A DNA stretch of 64,000 nucleotides. Source: Silene conica (lineage: Eukaryota; Streptophyta; Magnoliopsida; Caryophyllales; Caryophyllaceae). The stretch lies in the NCBI GenBank assembly GCA_029255685.2, contig CM055312.2, forward strand, positions 69,206,792 to 69,270,791, written 5' to 3'. The notes under the pieces are model-generated. The model was not told where the DNA came from. It was given only the letters and a program-made list of their open reading frames with translations, and did not search any database. Positions 34,185 through 49,119 of this stretch are shown in pieces. A program made the position numbers and the translations under genes. Position 1 is the first letter of the stretch. Each line of letters starts with the position of its first letter.

Positions 34185-36528
34185 TGTAACACCCCCATTT
34201 ATTTAAGAGCCTTTAGCAAGACATTCTCAATAAGTAGGACTGTTACCATCTCGGAATATCCGAGGTAGTGAATAACAAAGTAACAAACCAAAGTACTTTA
34301 TATAAAAATTGATTAAATTTTAAACTTGATATTACAACAACTAAGAGGTCCAACTTTGATAACATAAAAGTACAACCGAAGACCTCTAAGTGTGATCTAA
34401 CTCTAAGTAGGTCCAAGCCATGTCTCTCTCCATGCCCAAGCTCCTAATCCATCTGTCACTGACCTGTAAAATCTACTCCCCATTCCGGATCATCGTAGGT
34501 GCCACACGAATACACAGGGTCAACCACGAGGTTGAGTAGGTAAAACAACTAACACATAAATAACAACACCATCATAAATATATTGGGATCAATCACCCCT
34601 TCTCCGCACCGATCCAACACCAAATAAACTCCGCACCGATCACAAGACCCAATATACTCCGCACCAATCACAAGACCCAGAATACTCCGCGCCAATCACA
34701 AGACCCAGTATACACCGCACCAATCACAAGACCCAATATACTCCGCACCAAACACAGACCCTTTATCTCCGCACCAATCACAGACCCTTTATCTCCGCAC
34801 CAATCACAGACCCTTTATATTCACATCGTATTATATCACAGAATAATATAGATAACACTATATACGATCACACGGTATTATATCACAAACATGCTTAATA
34901 ACAAATAAGAACAGTTTACACATCGTCATATACCAGTATCTTCCCCTACCTCAATTGCGGATTGACAACCGAACAGCTGCTAGAAATGTTCCACTTGAAC
35001 AATCGACCCAGTTCCTATAATTAGTATGGAATATCAATTTCTACCCAGACAATTAAACCATTATTCGATCATGTTCCTAATTGATTTACTTATCACACAT
35101 TGTAAAAATACATATCAACACACTCATATACATGCCAATCAATATTAACTAATTATACATATCAATTATCCTTAGCCAAATATAAACTTACTAATTATAT
35201 ACTTACTATATATAGACTTACCCAATATAACATAAAGCCAAATAATCAATTATTATTAAATCAATAACAATAACAATATAAATAATTAGAAGTCATCACA
35301 AAATTCCTTAATAATATACTAACCATAAATTTCTAAAAGAAAATATAAGTAGTAACAACAATAACATAAATAACACCTTACCATATAAATATAACTCATA
35401 ACAACAATAATAATACAACTAATAAAAATAATATAACTAATAAAAATAACATTGATAATAATAATAATAATATTAATACTAATAAGAAGAAGAAGAAGAA
35501 GAAGAAGAAAACACCCAATACCCTTAACCAAACCCGACCCATGACAAACCCACCACCATAACGCCCTCGCAACACTACCGTAACCCTCAACAACCACCAA
35601 CCCGTGAGACCCGCACCACCTTCTGTCCCTAGGACCCCCGAGCATCCCTTCGACCACCCCTGACACGGTGAACCAGGGCCCAAACCAGGCCTGGTTCATC
35701 ACGCTAGACCAGACCTGAAACAAAATAACCGAAACCCAGAACAGAACCACGAACGAACCACCCTTTTCGACCCTGTTTGCGCCACCTGGAACCACCCTGC
35801 CAACCACCATAACCCTCCCTTGACCACCATCTGTTCATTTAACAAAACCACCCCAAAGGACAACAAGAGGTAAAACGTCGATGATGGTAAATATTATTGC
35901 TGGTCAGACTCGGTGTAAAAACAGAGCAGAGAAACCCATGACTGTCGTCACAAAACCGCCTCCCCTGGCGCAGTACGGTGGCTGACACAACCACGACAAA
36001 CACTAGAGACGACCCCCACACTCCCTAGATCCTCTTACCCGAAAGAACTAAACCAAACAACCACATAACACGACCCATACTTACTGAAGAACACAGACAC
36101 GCAAAAGAGAACAAAACTGCGTTAACAGAGTGTTTAACATACCTACTTCCTGAGCATTTCGACCACCCTTCTCCCGCCTTAGGGCCACCGTGGTTACCGC
36201 CTCCCTAATCTATGTTGTGACGGCTGTGTACTAGGGGTGTTTGAAAGGAAATTAGGGTAAGTCTTAGGGATTGGAAAACAGCTTGAAAGTGATGGCAGGC
36301 ATAACCTTATGTTAGGGTTTGTGAAAATAATGTTCACCCAACCGTGGGCTTGGTTAATGGCACGCCTAACGAGGCCCATGCCGACCTACTGGAGGTCCAG
36401 GGATCGAACCCCCATATCGACATAGCTACGTGACTTGATAACACTATAAATATAGCTATTTAACATCGTAAAACAACTATCGTCACCAACTAACTTAGTT
36501 ATCGAGACTAAATTTTCGAGGTATTACA
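34185..36528 (-). repeat. 5' LTR (element sense) of LARD copy B
   Basis: Nearly identical to 28202-30541. The extra bases come from one more AAG in the (AAG)n run and one extra T near 34319. Confidence 0.95.
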
Positions 36529-36533
36529 AATTT

Positions 36534-38456
<1,923 letters not shown>

Positions 38457-38464
38457 TTAAAAAC

Positions 38465-38999
38465 CAGGGCCGTCTCCGAGATTTTGGGGGCCCTGTGCAG
38501 AATTTCGAAAATAGGCCCCAATACGACTATTTACATTAGTACATGTATAAATTTAAATTTTATTTTGTTATAAGAATTTTTTAATATACGGAAATGTTTA
38601 TAATTTATTTATTTCTTTTTAGCACATAAGTATAACATAAAAGTTCTATTAATATGTTTTTTCTAGACAACTTTGCATATTAGAAAAAAAAAGTCAAGAA
38701 AAAAGCACAGAATTTTAAATGAAATTAAACCAATAAATTATAAAATATAGTGATAACTTAGCCTGCTATAAGTAATTTTGGAAAAAAAAATTAGAAAAAA
38801 TGTAGTTATGGAGAATTGAACCAGGGATGCATGAACATGGAAAGTCCAAAACATTAAAAGCTAAACCATTGTGTCATTCTACATTTCATGAATACTAGCC
38901 TCACTAATTAATATCTATTCTTAATTTAACTTTATTGGGCCCTAAAAAATTGGGGGCTTATGCGATCGCACAGCCCGCACACCCTTATAGCCGGCCCTG
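38465..38999. mobile_element. hAT-type MITE, 535 bp, TSD ttaaaaac
   Basis: Ends are cagggccgtct… and the complement …agccggccctg, giving an inverted terminus CAGGGCCG(t/g)CT. The flanks 38457-38464 and 39000-39007 are both ttaaaaac, a perfect 8-bp duplication as made by hAT transposases. The subterminal parts share 'gggggcc' and 'ttgggggc'. No coding sequence; it carries a tRNA-like segment. Confidence 0.9.
38810..38880 (-). other. tRNA-like segment with RNA polymerase III box A and box B matches
   Basis: On the minus strand TGACACAATGG (38866-38876) matches box A (TRGYNNARNGG) at 10 of 11 positions. GGTTCAATTCT (38812-38822) matches box B (RGTTCRANNCC) at 10 of 11. Their spacing is tRNA-like. 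Acceptor and T-stem pairing is poor, so it is not a functional tRNA; it may be a decayed tRNA or SINE head caught in the MITE. Confidence 0.5.
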
Positions 39000-39007
39000 T
39001 TAAAAAC

Positions 39008-39634
39008 ATAAGGAAACAATGATCCGTAAACATCATATATATACCTCTTATGCAATACAATACTTCTTTTACATGTGTACATTATAATTATAATTATTTG
39101 GATCATGTATATTGTGATTATTATTAAAAAAATAAAGATGTTGGTTGTACGGGTACAACCCCGATGGAGTGAGTATGGGCAGAGCATTTGCAGAGGGGCA
39201 CGGGTACACATATTTCATCCGTGATGGGTAATGGGACGGGATACCCACCTACACATCAAATATGTTTGCATTTTTCATGATTTAAGAGTTAATGATATTT
39301 TTTAACAAATGATTTATAAAAGTTATGGGACGAGTGTATTTCGTTTATTCTCGAAGTTATCATCGATATGAAATAAGATATGAGTATAATTAAGCATGCA
39401 TGCATATGGGATTATGAATGCTTGGGTGAAGATATCACACACGTGCATACCAAATTTTGACCGATTAATATACCAATTATATATGAATTTTATTTGAATG
39501 TTAGGAGAATTATAAATGTTAAATCTAAATTCAATATTGTACTTTAATTTGAATGTGCAAAATGTTTTACATTTATACTATAATATTGATATAGCTATAA
39601 ATTTTCAAATGATTATTTATATATTTTTTATACA
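39008..39634. other. AT-rich sequence, nothing recognised
   Basis: No supported gene. It may include the body of the Helitron whose 3' end lies at 39667. Confidence 0.45.
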
Positions 39635-39635
39635 T

Positions 39636-39667
39636 ACCCGTGCAATTTTGCACGGGTTTTAAGCTAG
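39636..39667 (+). mobile_element. Helitron 3' terminus
   Basis: A perfect hairpin with 9-bp arms (acccgtgca / tgcacgggt, 39636-39644 and 39649-39657) is followed by tttaag and CTAG (39664-39667) and then a T. This is the canonical plant Helitron 3' end. The 5' TC end was not located. Confidence 0.72.
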
Positions 39668-39693
39668 TGTATGTTATATATATATATATATAT

Positions 39694-40744
<1,051 letters not shown>

Positions 40745-40796
<52 letters not shown>
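40745..40796. repeat. (TA)n microsatellite, ~52 bp
   Basis: Right border of the foldback element B. Confidence 0.97.
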
Positions 40797-40797
<1 letters not shown>

Positions 40798-41003
40798 TTA
40801 CCTTCTTAATAATATAACAATTCCAAACTCCTTATCGTCTCAAACTCTATCATAAAAATATATATTGTTTTTGCCGATTTTTCTTTAGAAGGCTAATACA
40901 CGTTTTAATTAGATTTTACATCTAAATTTAAGTTTAATTGTATTATTAGTGTCATAAATTATTTTTAATAGTAAATTATAATAATACTCCATCATATTTC
41001 TTA

Positions 41004-42406
41004 GGGTTATTCTATACGGTAACCCTGTGTTTTTTCAAATTCTACACGGTAACCCTATTTTTCAGAGACCACACGTGGTAACCCTCAACTTTATTAATAC
41101 GTATTGCCGTGACCCTTAATTGTTTTTCCGTCAATTTTGTCCGTTAAGTATGTGACGTGGCAAATTGAATTTTGTGGTTTTCTATAAGGTAATCCTATAC
41201 TTAAAAATTCTACAACATAACCTTACTTTTTCTACAATTCAGATGTGTATAACAACATAATCCCTTAATTAATCTTATTTTCACAATTTTGCTTGATTAC
41301 ACCCAAATTGTCAAATCCACCCTCATTAGCCATCAATAAACCGAGTTTTGAAAAAAAACTTCAATAAAAACGTTGTTTGATATAAAAAAAACTCTCAATA
41401 AATTATTTTAAATACCATAATAAACGTATTTATATCGAGCATTATAATAATCAATCCTTAATTTAATGTATAGCGGTAATATAATTAAGAAAACTTTTGT
41501 TTTTAAAACCTCAATATATATATCCCAAAACTAAAAATGTTGTAAACGCAATAATGACTTCAATTGTTCGACATATTCACACAGTAAAGTTGGGTATTAC
41601 AATTGAGGAGTAGAGACTTATTTGTAAACATTGGTTGATTTCTTTGTTAATTATTGAACCCGATTTTTCGAGATTTACTAGGATCAATTGATAAGAATAC
41701 TCTAAACTATGGGTGTCCTGCTGAAAATACTCCAAACTCTATTTTAACTACCAATATAACCAACTAATGCTCTCATTCGCTTTTATTATGATATATGACC
41801 TATTACCTGCTAAATAAATGAGGAAATTTCTAACCATTCTTTAACACGTCTTTCTCTTTTTATTTCTTTGTTAATCTATTCACCTAATCACACCAATAAA
41901 ACATGCTACAATAAGTTAAAAAACAACAAATTATATTCAAAGCAAATGAGGGAATTAGTTGGTTATAATGGTAGTTAAAATAAAGTTTAGAATATTTTGA
42001 GTAGTTCACTCATAGTTCGGAGTATTTATATCAATTAACCCTTATGTTAATCATACTTTGAAAAGATGATGATATTGAGAGTTGACATTCTTTTGAGTAA
42101 TCGAGTGAAAAACGTGTTAATAATAATAAATTGAGGAAACGAGGGAGTATTTTTAAGATTATTTCTTTTGTAGAAAAACAAATAGGGCTATTTTGTAGGA
42201 TACAAAAAAACAAAGGGTTACCTTGTAGAAAATCTCAAAATTCAATTGACCACGTCACATCCTTAACGGACAAAACTGACGGAAAAAAAGTTAAGGGTCA
42301 CGGCAATACATATTAACAAAGTTGAGGGTTACCATGTGTATTCACTGAAAAGTAGGGTTACCACGTAGAATTTGAAAAAATACATGGTTACCACGTAGAA
42401 TAACCC
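41004..42406. mobile_element. Non-autonomous Mutator-type foldback element, 1403 bp, TSD tatttctta
   Basis: The flanks 40995-41003 and 42407-42415 are an identical 9-bp duplication. The ends start GGGTTATTCTA and pair over about 200 bp with moderate divergence (…'gtattgccgtgacccttaa', 'ccgtcaattttgtccgttaa', 'tgtgacgtgg' recur inverted). No coding frame inside. The 9-bp duplication and long inverted repeats fit Mutator-like transposition. Within each arm a 'ggtaaccct' motif recurs about every 25-40 bp. Confidence 0.92.
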
Positions 42407-42415
42407 TATTTCTTA

Positions 42416-43371
42416 TGTTGTTCCCCTTTTCTTTTCTATCCAATTTCATTGTTGTTCCCTTTTTCCTTTTTTTTAGATAACTTTGTGTCGTCCAAAATCA
42501 ATTTGATGTGAGATCGTGTGTATTGTGTGGTCCAAATTAATTTTCTTATTTCTCATGCCAAAATGGGAAGGGAACAACAAAGGAAATATGAGGGAGTATT
42601 AATAGTTTAAGAACTTAACTTAAGGCCTCTTTTGATGATAGTAACTTTCTTTTGTACCTCTTACTAATATTATATTAGTACACTATAAACATTAAATTAA
42701 AAGTATAGTTAATTTATGCAAATAATTTTATTAAGAGTGTCTTTTTATAAATCAAATCCAAAAAATATCGTGTTGTAGCACCAATCCATATTCCACACTG
42801 GTATCATATTATATTAATAGTCCTCTAATGATGAATGAGTAGGTAAGGCGGTAAGGCAATATTGTTCATTGTCATCCAGGGCTGAAAACTAGTATCTTAA
42901 TAATTTATTGAAAAACCGTTTTTCAAAAAAATTGTTTAGATGGGCGTTTATTGGTCTAGTTTTTTTTTTGGAATTAATTTTAGTGTATGTGGTTTAGTTT
43001 ATTTTAATTATTAAGTTCAGTTTAGGTAAAATTTTCAACTTTGTTCCAATTGATGTCTACGGCAATTCCCTAGCTTGTCTTAAATCCATATTGACGAGGG
43101 ATACATGTACATACCGGAGGCAGAATTTGAAAATACTTATAAATGTATAAGTTATTAAACGTGAAGCACTTCACGTTTAATAACTTATAAATGTTGGTAC
43201 TCTCTTTACGAAGTGGATGTATAAGTTATTAAACGTGATAAAATTACATTAAAGAAATCCTACTACATATTAAATTTTATCGACGAAGTGGAATACTCCG
43301 TATTTGTCAGCCTTTAGCCTTTTATGTTATATATATTAGAAGTTGTGTGGAAGATTCACTCGACTTATGAA
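42416..43371. other. AT-rich intergenic sequence with one short perfect palindrome
   Basis: No gene seen. 43146-43166 and 43169-43189 are perfect inverted copies (21-bp arms, 2-bp spacer), and the arm sequence 'gtataagttattaaacgtga' recurs once more at about 43210-43230. Confidence 0.6.
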
Positions 43372-43960
43372 TGTTGGATTTGATACTTCAAAAGAAGCAA
43401 ATATTGAAAATTGTCCCACAATAAATTGGAGCATATTTCTAAGTTGAATATACTTTTTTTCATGATTGACTCGTGTGAGTACCGAGTCGATTGTGCATTC
43501 CTCCATACTTGATTTCTGGGAGTTTCCACATTGATTATGTAGTATCCTAAACTTATCTTTTTACGAGACTGATTTACGGTTTTACCATACCTTTTTCACC
43601 AATATATAAACCCGCACTCTACCACTCAAAAAAATTCTCAATCAACTCATCTCGATCATCACTTATATTTTCTACAATCGTTCTCTCTTACTCTTATACT
43701 TCTGTCTACTACCAAAATAATTCTAAAGATTCTTTGGCAACGAACTTGGTTGTGTTCAACTGTTTCCCCGCCTACACCAGAGAAACAGAGGTTGTGTAAT
43801 CCTGGGGGTTGAGTACTATTGAGGTCGTGTGTAGTTGACGGGACATAAATCAACTTTAGGAGAGTGACGCTTGTCACGCCACAACCTACCGTCTCAGATA
43901 AGATCTTTACTGTTTTTATTATTTATAATTGTTACGCTAATATCTACTACCGTAATAACA
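43372..43960 (+). repeat. 5' LTR of the 43-51 kb element
   Basis: Contains a TATA-like site (ccaatatataaacccgc, 43599-43615) followed by a likely transcription start region. Partner of 50771-51352. Confidence 0.93.
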
Positions 43961-45829
43961 ATCTAAAGTTGATTTATATTTTTCCCCTATATTTCTATAA
44001 TCCTATTACATTATATAATTGAATGCAAAACTGTATGCTTAATTCGTTACTGAACAATGTTGTTTTTTCCTCTGATTGTTTCAATAACAATGCATGTAAC
44101 ATTATGGAAATAAGGAAGTTGTTGATAACAAAAAAAAGGAACAATTTGTATGTACGTACTAGAAAACAAGAATTTGGTGGTCTCTTTCAATCTTTTTTGT
44201 CACAATTAATGTTCGTTCTCTGAATGTCAATAGTTTTGGAAGTTGGAGGAAGAATATTTATATGTGAGTGAGTAATTATAATATATATACGGAATATTGA
44301 GTTATTAATATTTCGAAGTCTTCATTTTTCTACAAAATAATATGTCAATTTCATGTCAGTAAGTTTTTATAGATTATTCGTTTAGTCAAACATTTCGTAA
44401 AAACTTGTACGTGTTGAACAATTGTTTTACGTCTTGTTTGATTTTGCTTAATTCCATGATATAGTGGTTAGAGTTCTTAATTTGTTGAACGTAAATGTAA
44501 ACGAGTATATTTATGAATTCAATTATTATTATTATTATTATTTGAGGAATTGCGTTGTACTAATTAATAATGAGTTATTTTTATCACGACTTTTAATAGG
44601 TTGTGCGTGATTGTTTGGGATAAAAGTTTGCTTATTATATGAGGAACACTTAATAGTTTTTTTATTGTCTAATATGATTGATTAGATCAATGTATCCGTT
44701 TGTGTTTATTGTGTTGAGTTATGTTGTCTTTCATGTATAATATATAATAACATGTGGAGAAATAGTATTTTTGAGTAAACTTTGTAAAAGTTTTACCTTT
44801 TGTCGATTTCTAAATTGTGAAGAGGGTATCCTTACATGAGATATTTGATAATATATAAAGTGTGATAAAAGAAAATTTTGTATCGTTGGGTTAAACGGCA
44901 ATGAATAAAATTGGCGTCTTGCATTGATTAGCGTAATTAATATATGACAATGTTGGACATTTGATGACATGTATAATCTTTTATCACTATGTTATTCCAT
45001 CGTGAATTCGTGTTGGTTAGCCAAGTATAAAATGTTAAACATTTTCACTGCTTTGAATTTTGTTATTGTTGGTCGGATGTTTTATAACTCTATGTACATT
45101 GTCAATTCTTATGAGAGTAACTGGTCTGATTAGAAGATGTTCGCCTAGCTAAGACTTTAAGATAAGTCAAGGATTGTGGGGGTGTCTAGCGAAGGTAAGA
45201 CTCCTTTTATCTTTTTGTCGTATTTTTATTTGAGTTTCAGTGTCGGAATGAAGTGGTGATAATGACAATTACATGGGATAGATTGATTGTTTAGAATGTG
45301 AATACTCTAATATTGAGATTGTATAAACTGGTTTTTCTGTTTAAAAAAAAAACGGTTGTTTGATAATACATGTTGGAGTATTATTTTGTTTGTTTGGTTT
45401 AAATGTTTATTTTGAACCAAAAAGAGGTAAAAGACGCATAAATTATATTTATTTGGTTTAATCTTGCGATGTTTCTTTAACAGAAGATAATGGTGCTAAT
45501 TGGATCACTAATATATGAGATATTTAAGATGTATTCTTGAGTTCATACATGATAATATGGAATTGGTGGAAATATTCTTACATTTACATATATGATGTTT
45601 GTACGTTTAACAAGAGGTATGATATAGCTTATGTCGTTATAAGTGACGGACATCCTAATTTTGGTAAGATAATAGAAATAATTGTATCTTTGGGAATGTG
45701 TTTGTAATTTGATTAAACGTCAAATAATAATGAACTTCATTTGTTGATTAGATACAATTATTTTTCATAGTGCTATATCATGTATGCTAACTTGTGTTGC
45801 TAATATACAATAAGGTGTGAAGTTATTAT
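43961..45829 (+). other. Non-coding interior, left part, of the 43-51 kb element
   Basis: AT-rich, no domain or long frame. It ends with tat (45827-45829), the CACTA target duplication. Confidence 0.6.
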
Positions 45830-45849
45830 CACTACAAGAAAAACTGAAC

Positions 45850-46055
45850 CGGGCGACAATATTTGGCGACTGCAATGGTCTGTCGCCAATTTGGCGACTA
45901 AATAAATACTCGGGCGACTGAAATTAGTCGCCAAATTTCCCACTACCGACACAATTGGGCGACTGATTTTACAATTTGGCGACAGAAAAGCCGTCGCTAA
46001 ATTTGGCGACCGAAATAGTCTGTCGCCAATTTCACGTATCCGTCGCCAATTTGCG
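45850..46055. repeat. CACTA left subterminal 'ggcgac' repeat array
   Basis: About ten or eleven occurrences of ggcgac/gtcgcc, often as 'gtcgccaatttggcgac'. The equivalent array on the right is 49337-49700. Confidence 0.9.
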
Positions 46056-46750
46056 ATATAGAAACAGAACCGCAGTTCAGTCCCTCTCCTTATTCGCAAT
46101 TACACAAACACACAACACACACAAACACACGAATCCTCACCAACTTGCGAAAACCACCACCACCACCACCCTACCCTACGTGTTCCGGCCACCCTCAACA
46201 CCACTGTCACCGGATTCCGGCCACCACCACCACCACCCTACTTGTTCTTACCTTCATTCAACCCATTTAAGGTTTGTATACTCTTTTGTATTTCAATTTC
46301 AATTTCAATTTTTTGTTTGATTGTTGGTTTGTTTTGTGCATTTAGTGATTGTAGTAGGTTATTAAGACCGTCTTAGCTTATTAGGTTGTGATTAATTAGG
46401 TATTAGAAGCCAATTAGCATATTAATTAGATAATTGTGGGTTAGGGTTTATAAGAAGTTTGAAGATGATGATGTTGTTAGCCTTAATGATGTTGGTTAAT
46501 TAGATTAAAGTAGTCGATTAGGATGTTTAATAGCTTATTAGGATGTTAGTTAGATTATACTAGCTTATTAAGACCGTCTTAAATTAGCTTATAAGTTTGT
46601 GGTTAATTGTATAATTGCAACTTGTTGTTAATAAATTGTTATTATTATGTGATTGAGGTTGTTCTTCAATTAAGTGAGTGTAATTTTAATTTAGATATAT
46701 GTATTTTTAGTGTTGAAAATTGTTTTTTGGGTTTTTTTGTTTAGATTAAA

Positions 46751-48387
46751 ATGAAGAGATTGGAACGTTCATTGATGTATGATGGAGGGTTATTAGATAT
46801 TAAGAAGAGACGTTCTAATGCTAGGTTTATAGAGGGGGTTGCCGAGTTTATTGAGTTTGCTAAGCAACAAGAGGAATATGACTCGTTAGAAAATAAACTT
46901 AGGTGTCCTTGTAGCAAATGTCGAAATATGAAATACATATATGTCATTGAGGTACAGGAACATCTCTATACAAATGGGTTTCGTCCAAATTATTATAATT
47001 GGATTTCTCATGGAGAAGCCTATTCCCCAATTCACGAACAACCTCACATCGAACATGTTGACGATAACCCATATAGAGATATGGTTGTTGATGCCTTGGA
47101 GTTTAATGTAGCCAATAATGACGATGACCGTGTAGCCTTGAATGAAGAGCAACCTCCAAATCCCCAAGCAAAGGCTTTTTTTGACATGTTAAAAGCTGCG
47201 GAACAACCTTTATACGAAGGGAGCAGAATGTCATTATTACAAGCCGCCTCTAGGATAGTAACCTTGAAGTGTGAGTATAATATGCCATTTCCTGCCGTTG
47301 ATGGTATTGCTTCTTTCCTTGAGGATGCTATCCCCGAAGATAACGTCATGACTCGAAGTTTCTACAACACCAAAAAAATAGTTAAAGGTCTTCAGTTACC
47401 ACTTCAAAAGATCGATGCTTGTCCCGAAGGATGTATGTTGTTTTGGAAAGATGATGCGTTACTTGACAAGTGCAGAAAATGTGGAAGAGATAGATTTCAG
47501 ACAAGCGATGGAGATGTTGTTTTCAAAACAAAAAAAGGCAACAAGAGTGGTAATAGGGGTCAAAAGTGTAAGAAACCAATAGCAGAAAACCAATTAATTT
47601 ACCTTCCTCTTTCCCCTAGACTTCAAAGAATTTATTCTACCAAAAAACTTGCCGAACAAATGACATGGCACAAAGAAAATCCACGTACTCCTGGGAAGAT
47701 GTGTCATCCAAGTGACGGGGAAGAATGGAAACGATTTGATCAAATCTATCCTGAATTTGCCGAGGAAAACCCCGGAATGTGCGACTTGGCTTGTGTACGG
47801 ATGGATTTAGTCCTTTTACCCAATTTGGTAAGAATTACTCTTGTTGGCCCGTAATGGTCACACCATACAACTTACCGCCTTGGTTATGTATGAAAAGAGA
47901 ATTCATTTTCTTGTCTCTCATTATTCCCGGTCCTAAAAATCCGAAAGGCCATTTGGATGTTTATTTACAACCATTAGTGGAAGAATTGAGACAATTGTGG
48001 GAAGTTGGGGTGGAAACATATGATGTTTTCAGAAAGCAGAATTTTCAACTAAGAGCTTCACTTTTATGGACAATAAACGTTTTTCCCGCATATGGTATGC
48101 TATCTGGCTGGGCTACTGCGGGACAAAAAGCATGTCCTCGTTGCATGGGTGAAAGTAAAGCTTTTTGGCTTCCGAATTCCAAGAAAATTAGTTGGTTTGA
48201 TTGTCATAGATGCTTTTTACCACTAAATCATTCTCTTAGGAGAAACAAGAAAGCTTTCAAAAAAGGGAAAGAGGTACTTGATGATGCCCCGGATCATCTT
48301 CCGGGTGATGAGGTATGGGAAGAAAGATGCGGAGGTCGAGCCTACCCATCACGGGGGATCACGATCATTTTTGACGCGTATTTTTAG
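46751..48387 (+). pseudogene. CACTA TNP2-type transposase, frameshifted and 3'-truncated
   Basis: The ATG at 46751 follows a likely 5' UTR intron (acceptor ttgtttag at about 46743). The first frame has a transposase-associated domain: RRSNARFIEGVAEFIEFAKQ, then CPCSKCRN and HLYTNGF (residues about 20-85). It continues through the zinc-type region (CPEGCMLFW…CRKCGRDRF) to 'WKRFDQIYPEFAEENPG'. At about 47776 the frame is lost; the TNP2 domain (RLGLCTDGFSPF, YNLPPWLCMK, PGPKNPKGHLDVYLQPL, LWEVGVETYD) continues in the next frame. One missing base explains it. The second frame ends near 48310 ('GDEVWEE'), well before the end of a full TNP2 protein, where the other gene's sequence begins. Confidence 0.9.
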
Positions 48388-49119
48388 TGTAAGTCTTGAA
48401 TGAATACTTCTTTTTTGAATGAATATACTATACTTCTTATATTAACAATTTTCCCTATTTAGGGAGGGAAGAAGAAGAAGGATAACAGCAACAACGACGG
48501 CGGCAACAAAGACGGCGGCAAGAAGCCGATGATGACAATGCCCGAACTTTTCCTTGACACGCATTCCAAGGTCAACGAAAAGACGCAGAGAAGAATCTGG
48601 ATTAAGGCGAAGGACAAAGAGTTATATGTAAGATAGTTTCTCTCAACTAATGATGTTTTTTTGTTACCTTCGTCAATGATTGTTTTTGCTTAACTAATAA
48701 TAGTTTTCTTAATGTTATAGGAGAAATATGAGGCAGAGAAAGAGGCCCACCCTAAGCGGGATGATAATGAAATTTGGTTCAAATTGGTGGATGGTTACAA
48801 GAAGGGTATGGTATATGGGGCTGGACAAGCTCATGGGGTGTTTTACAAAGAACCGGCTAGAAGGTCCTCATATGAGCCGCGACAAACCTATGAGCCGTCT
48901 ATTGTAAGTCAATTGCAATCGCAACTTGAGAAAGAAAGAGCCGCAAATGCGGAAAGAGATGAGGATATGCGGTTGATGAGAGAACGTCTTAAAGCCATGG
49001 AGACATATTTCTACTCTTGCAACCCCGGTTCACGGCCATTTAATGAAGATCCTAATGATCCAAGAGGAAAGGGAGGCGACGGTAGTGGAGCTAGCATGAG
49101 ATTTCAAGCAGTTAATTAG
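48308..49119 (+). CDS. CACTA second protein (Transposase_24-type), three exons
   Basis: Exons 48308-48388, 48463-48627 and 48721-49119 join in frame across introns with gtaag donors and tttag/tatag acceptors, giving 214 codons. The product has a Lys/Asn/Gly-rich stretch, then the signature 'MPELFLDTHSKV…RRIWIKAKDKELYEKYEAEKEAHP', 'DNEIWFKLVDGYKKGMVYGAGQ' and a coiled coil (QLQSQLEKERAANAERDEDMRLMRERLKAME). This matches the plant Transposase_24 (Ptta/En/Spm) group, thought to act with TNP2 by binding subterminal repeats. The ATG at 48308 lies inside transposase-derived sequence, so the true N-terminus was probably lost by the internal deletion. The frame is open, so a short protein could still be made. 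Confidence 0.72.

Larger units (their letters stand above)
28202..36528 (-). mobile_element. Complete LARD-type LTR retrotransposon, copy B (8327 bp, TSD aattt)
   Basis: LTRs are 28202-30541 (2340 bp) and 34185-36528 (2344 bp), both TGTAAC…TTACA. The flanks 28197-28201 and 36529-36533 are both aattt. The primer-binding site (minus TGGTATCAGAGC, complement at 34171-34184) and polypurine tract (minus AAGGGGGGAAGAC next to 30541) are intact. The 3643-bp interior has no retroviral-type domain in any frame. The LTRs differ by about ten substitutions and two small indels by eye, so it moved recently although it cannot encode its own machinery. Orientation (minus) follows from the primer-binding site. 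The autonomous partner is unknown. Confidence 0.96.

Noticed and set aside
38810-38880. Functional tRNA gene
   Set aside because: Boxes A and B fit, but acceptor and T-stem pairing is too poor.
45976-46320. Plus-strand frame at the left end of the CACTA element
   Set aside because: Covers the subterminal repeat array and a (CCA)n stretch of the 5' untranslated region; periodic and without homology.
46886-47349. Minus-strand frames opposite the CACTA transposase
   Set aside because: Antisense shadows of a recognised transposase domain.
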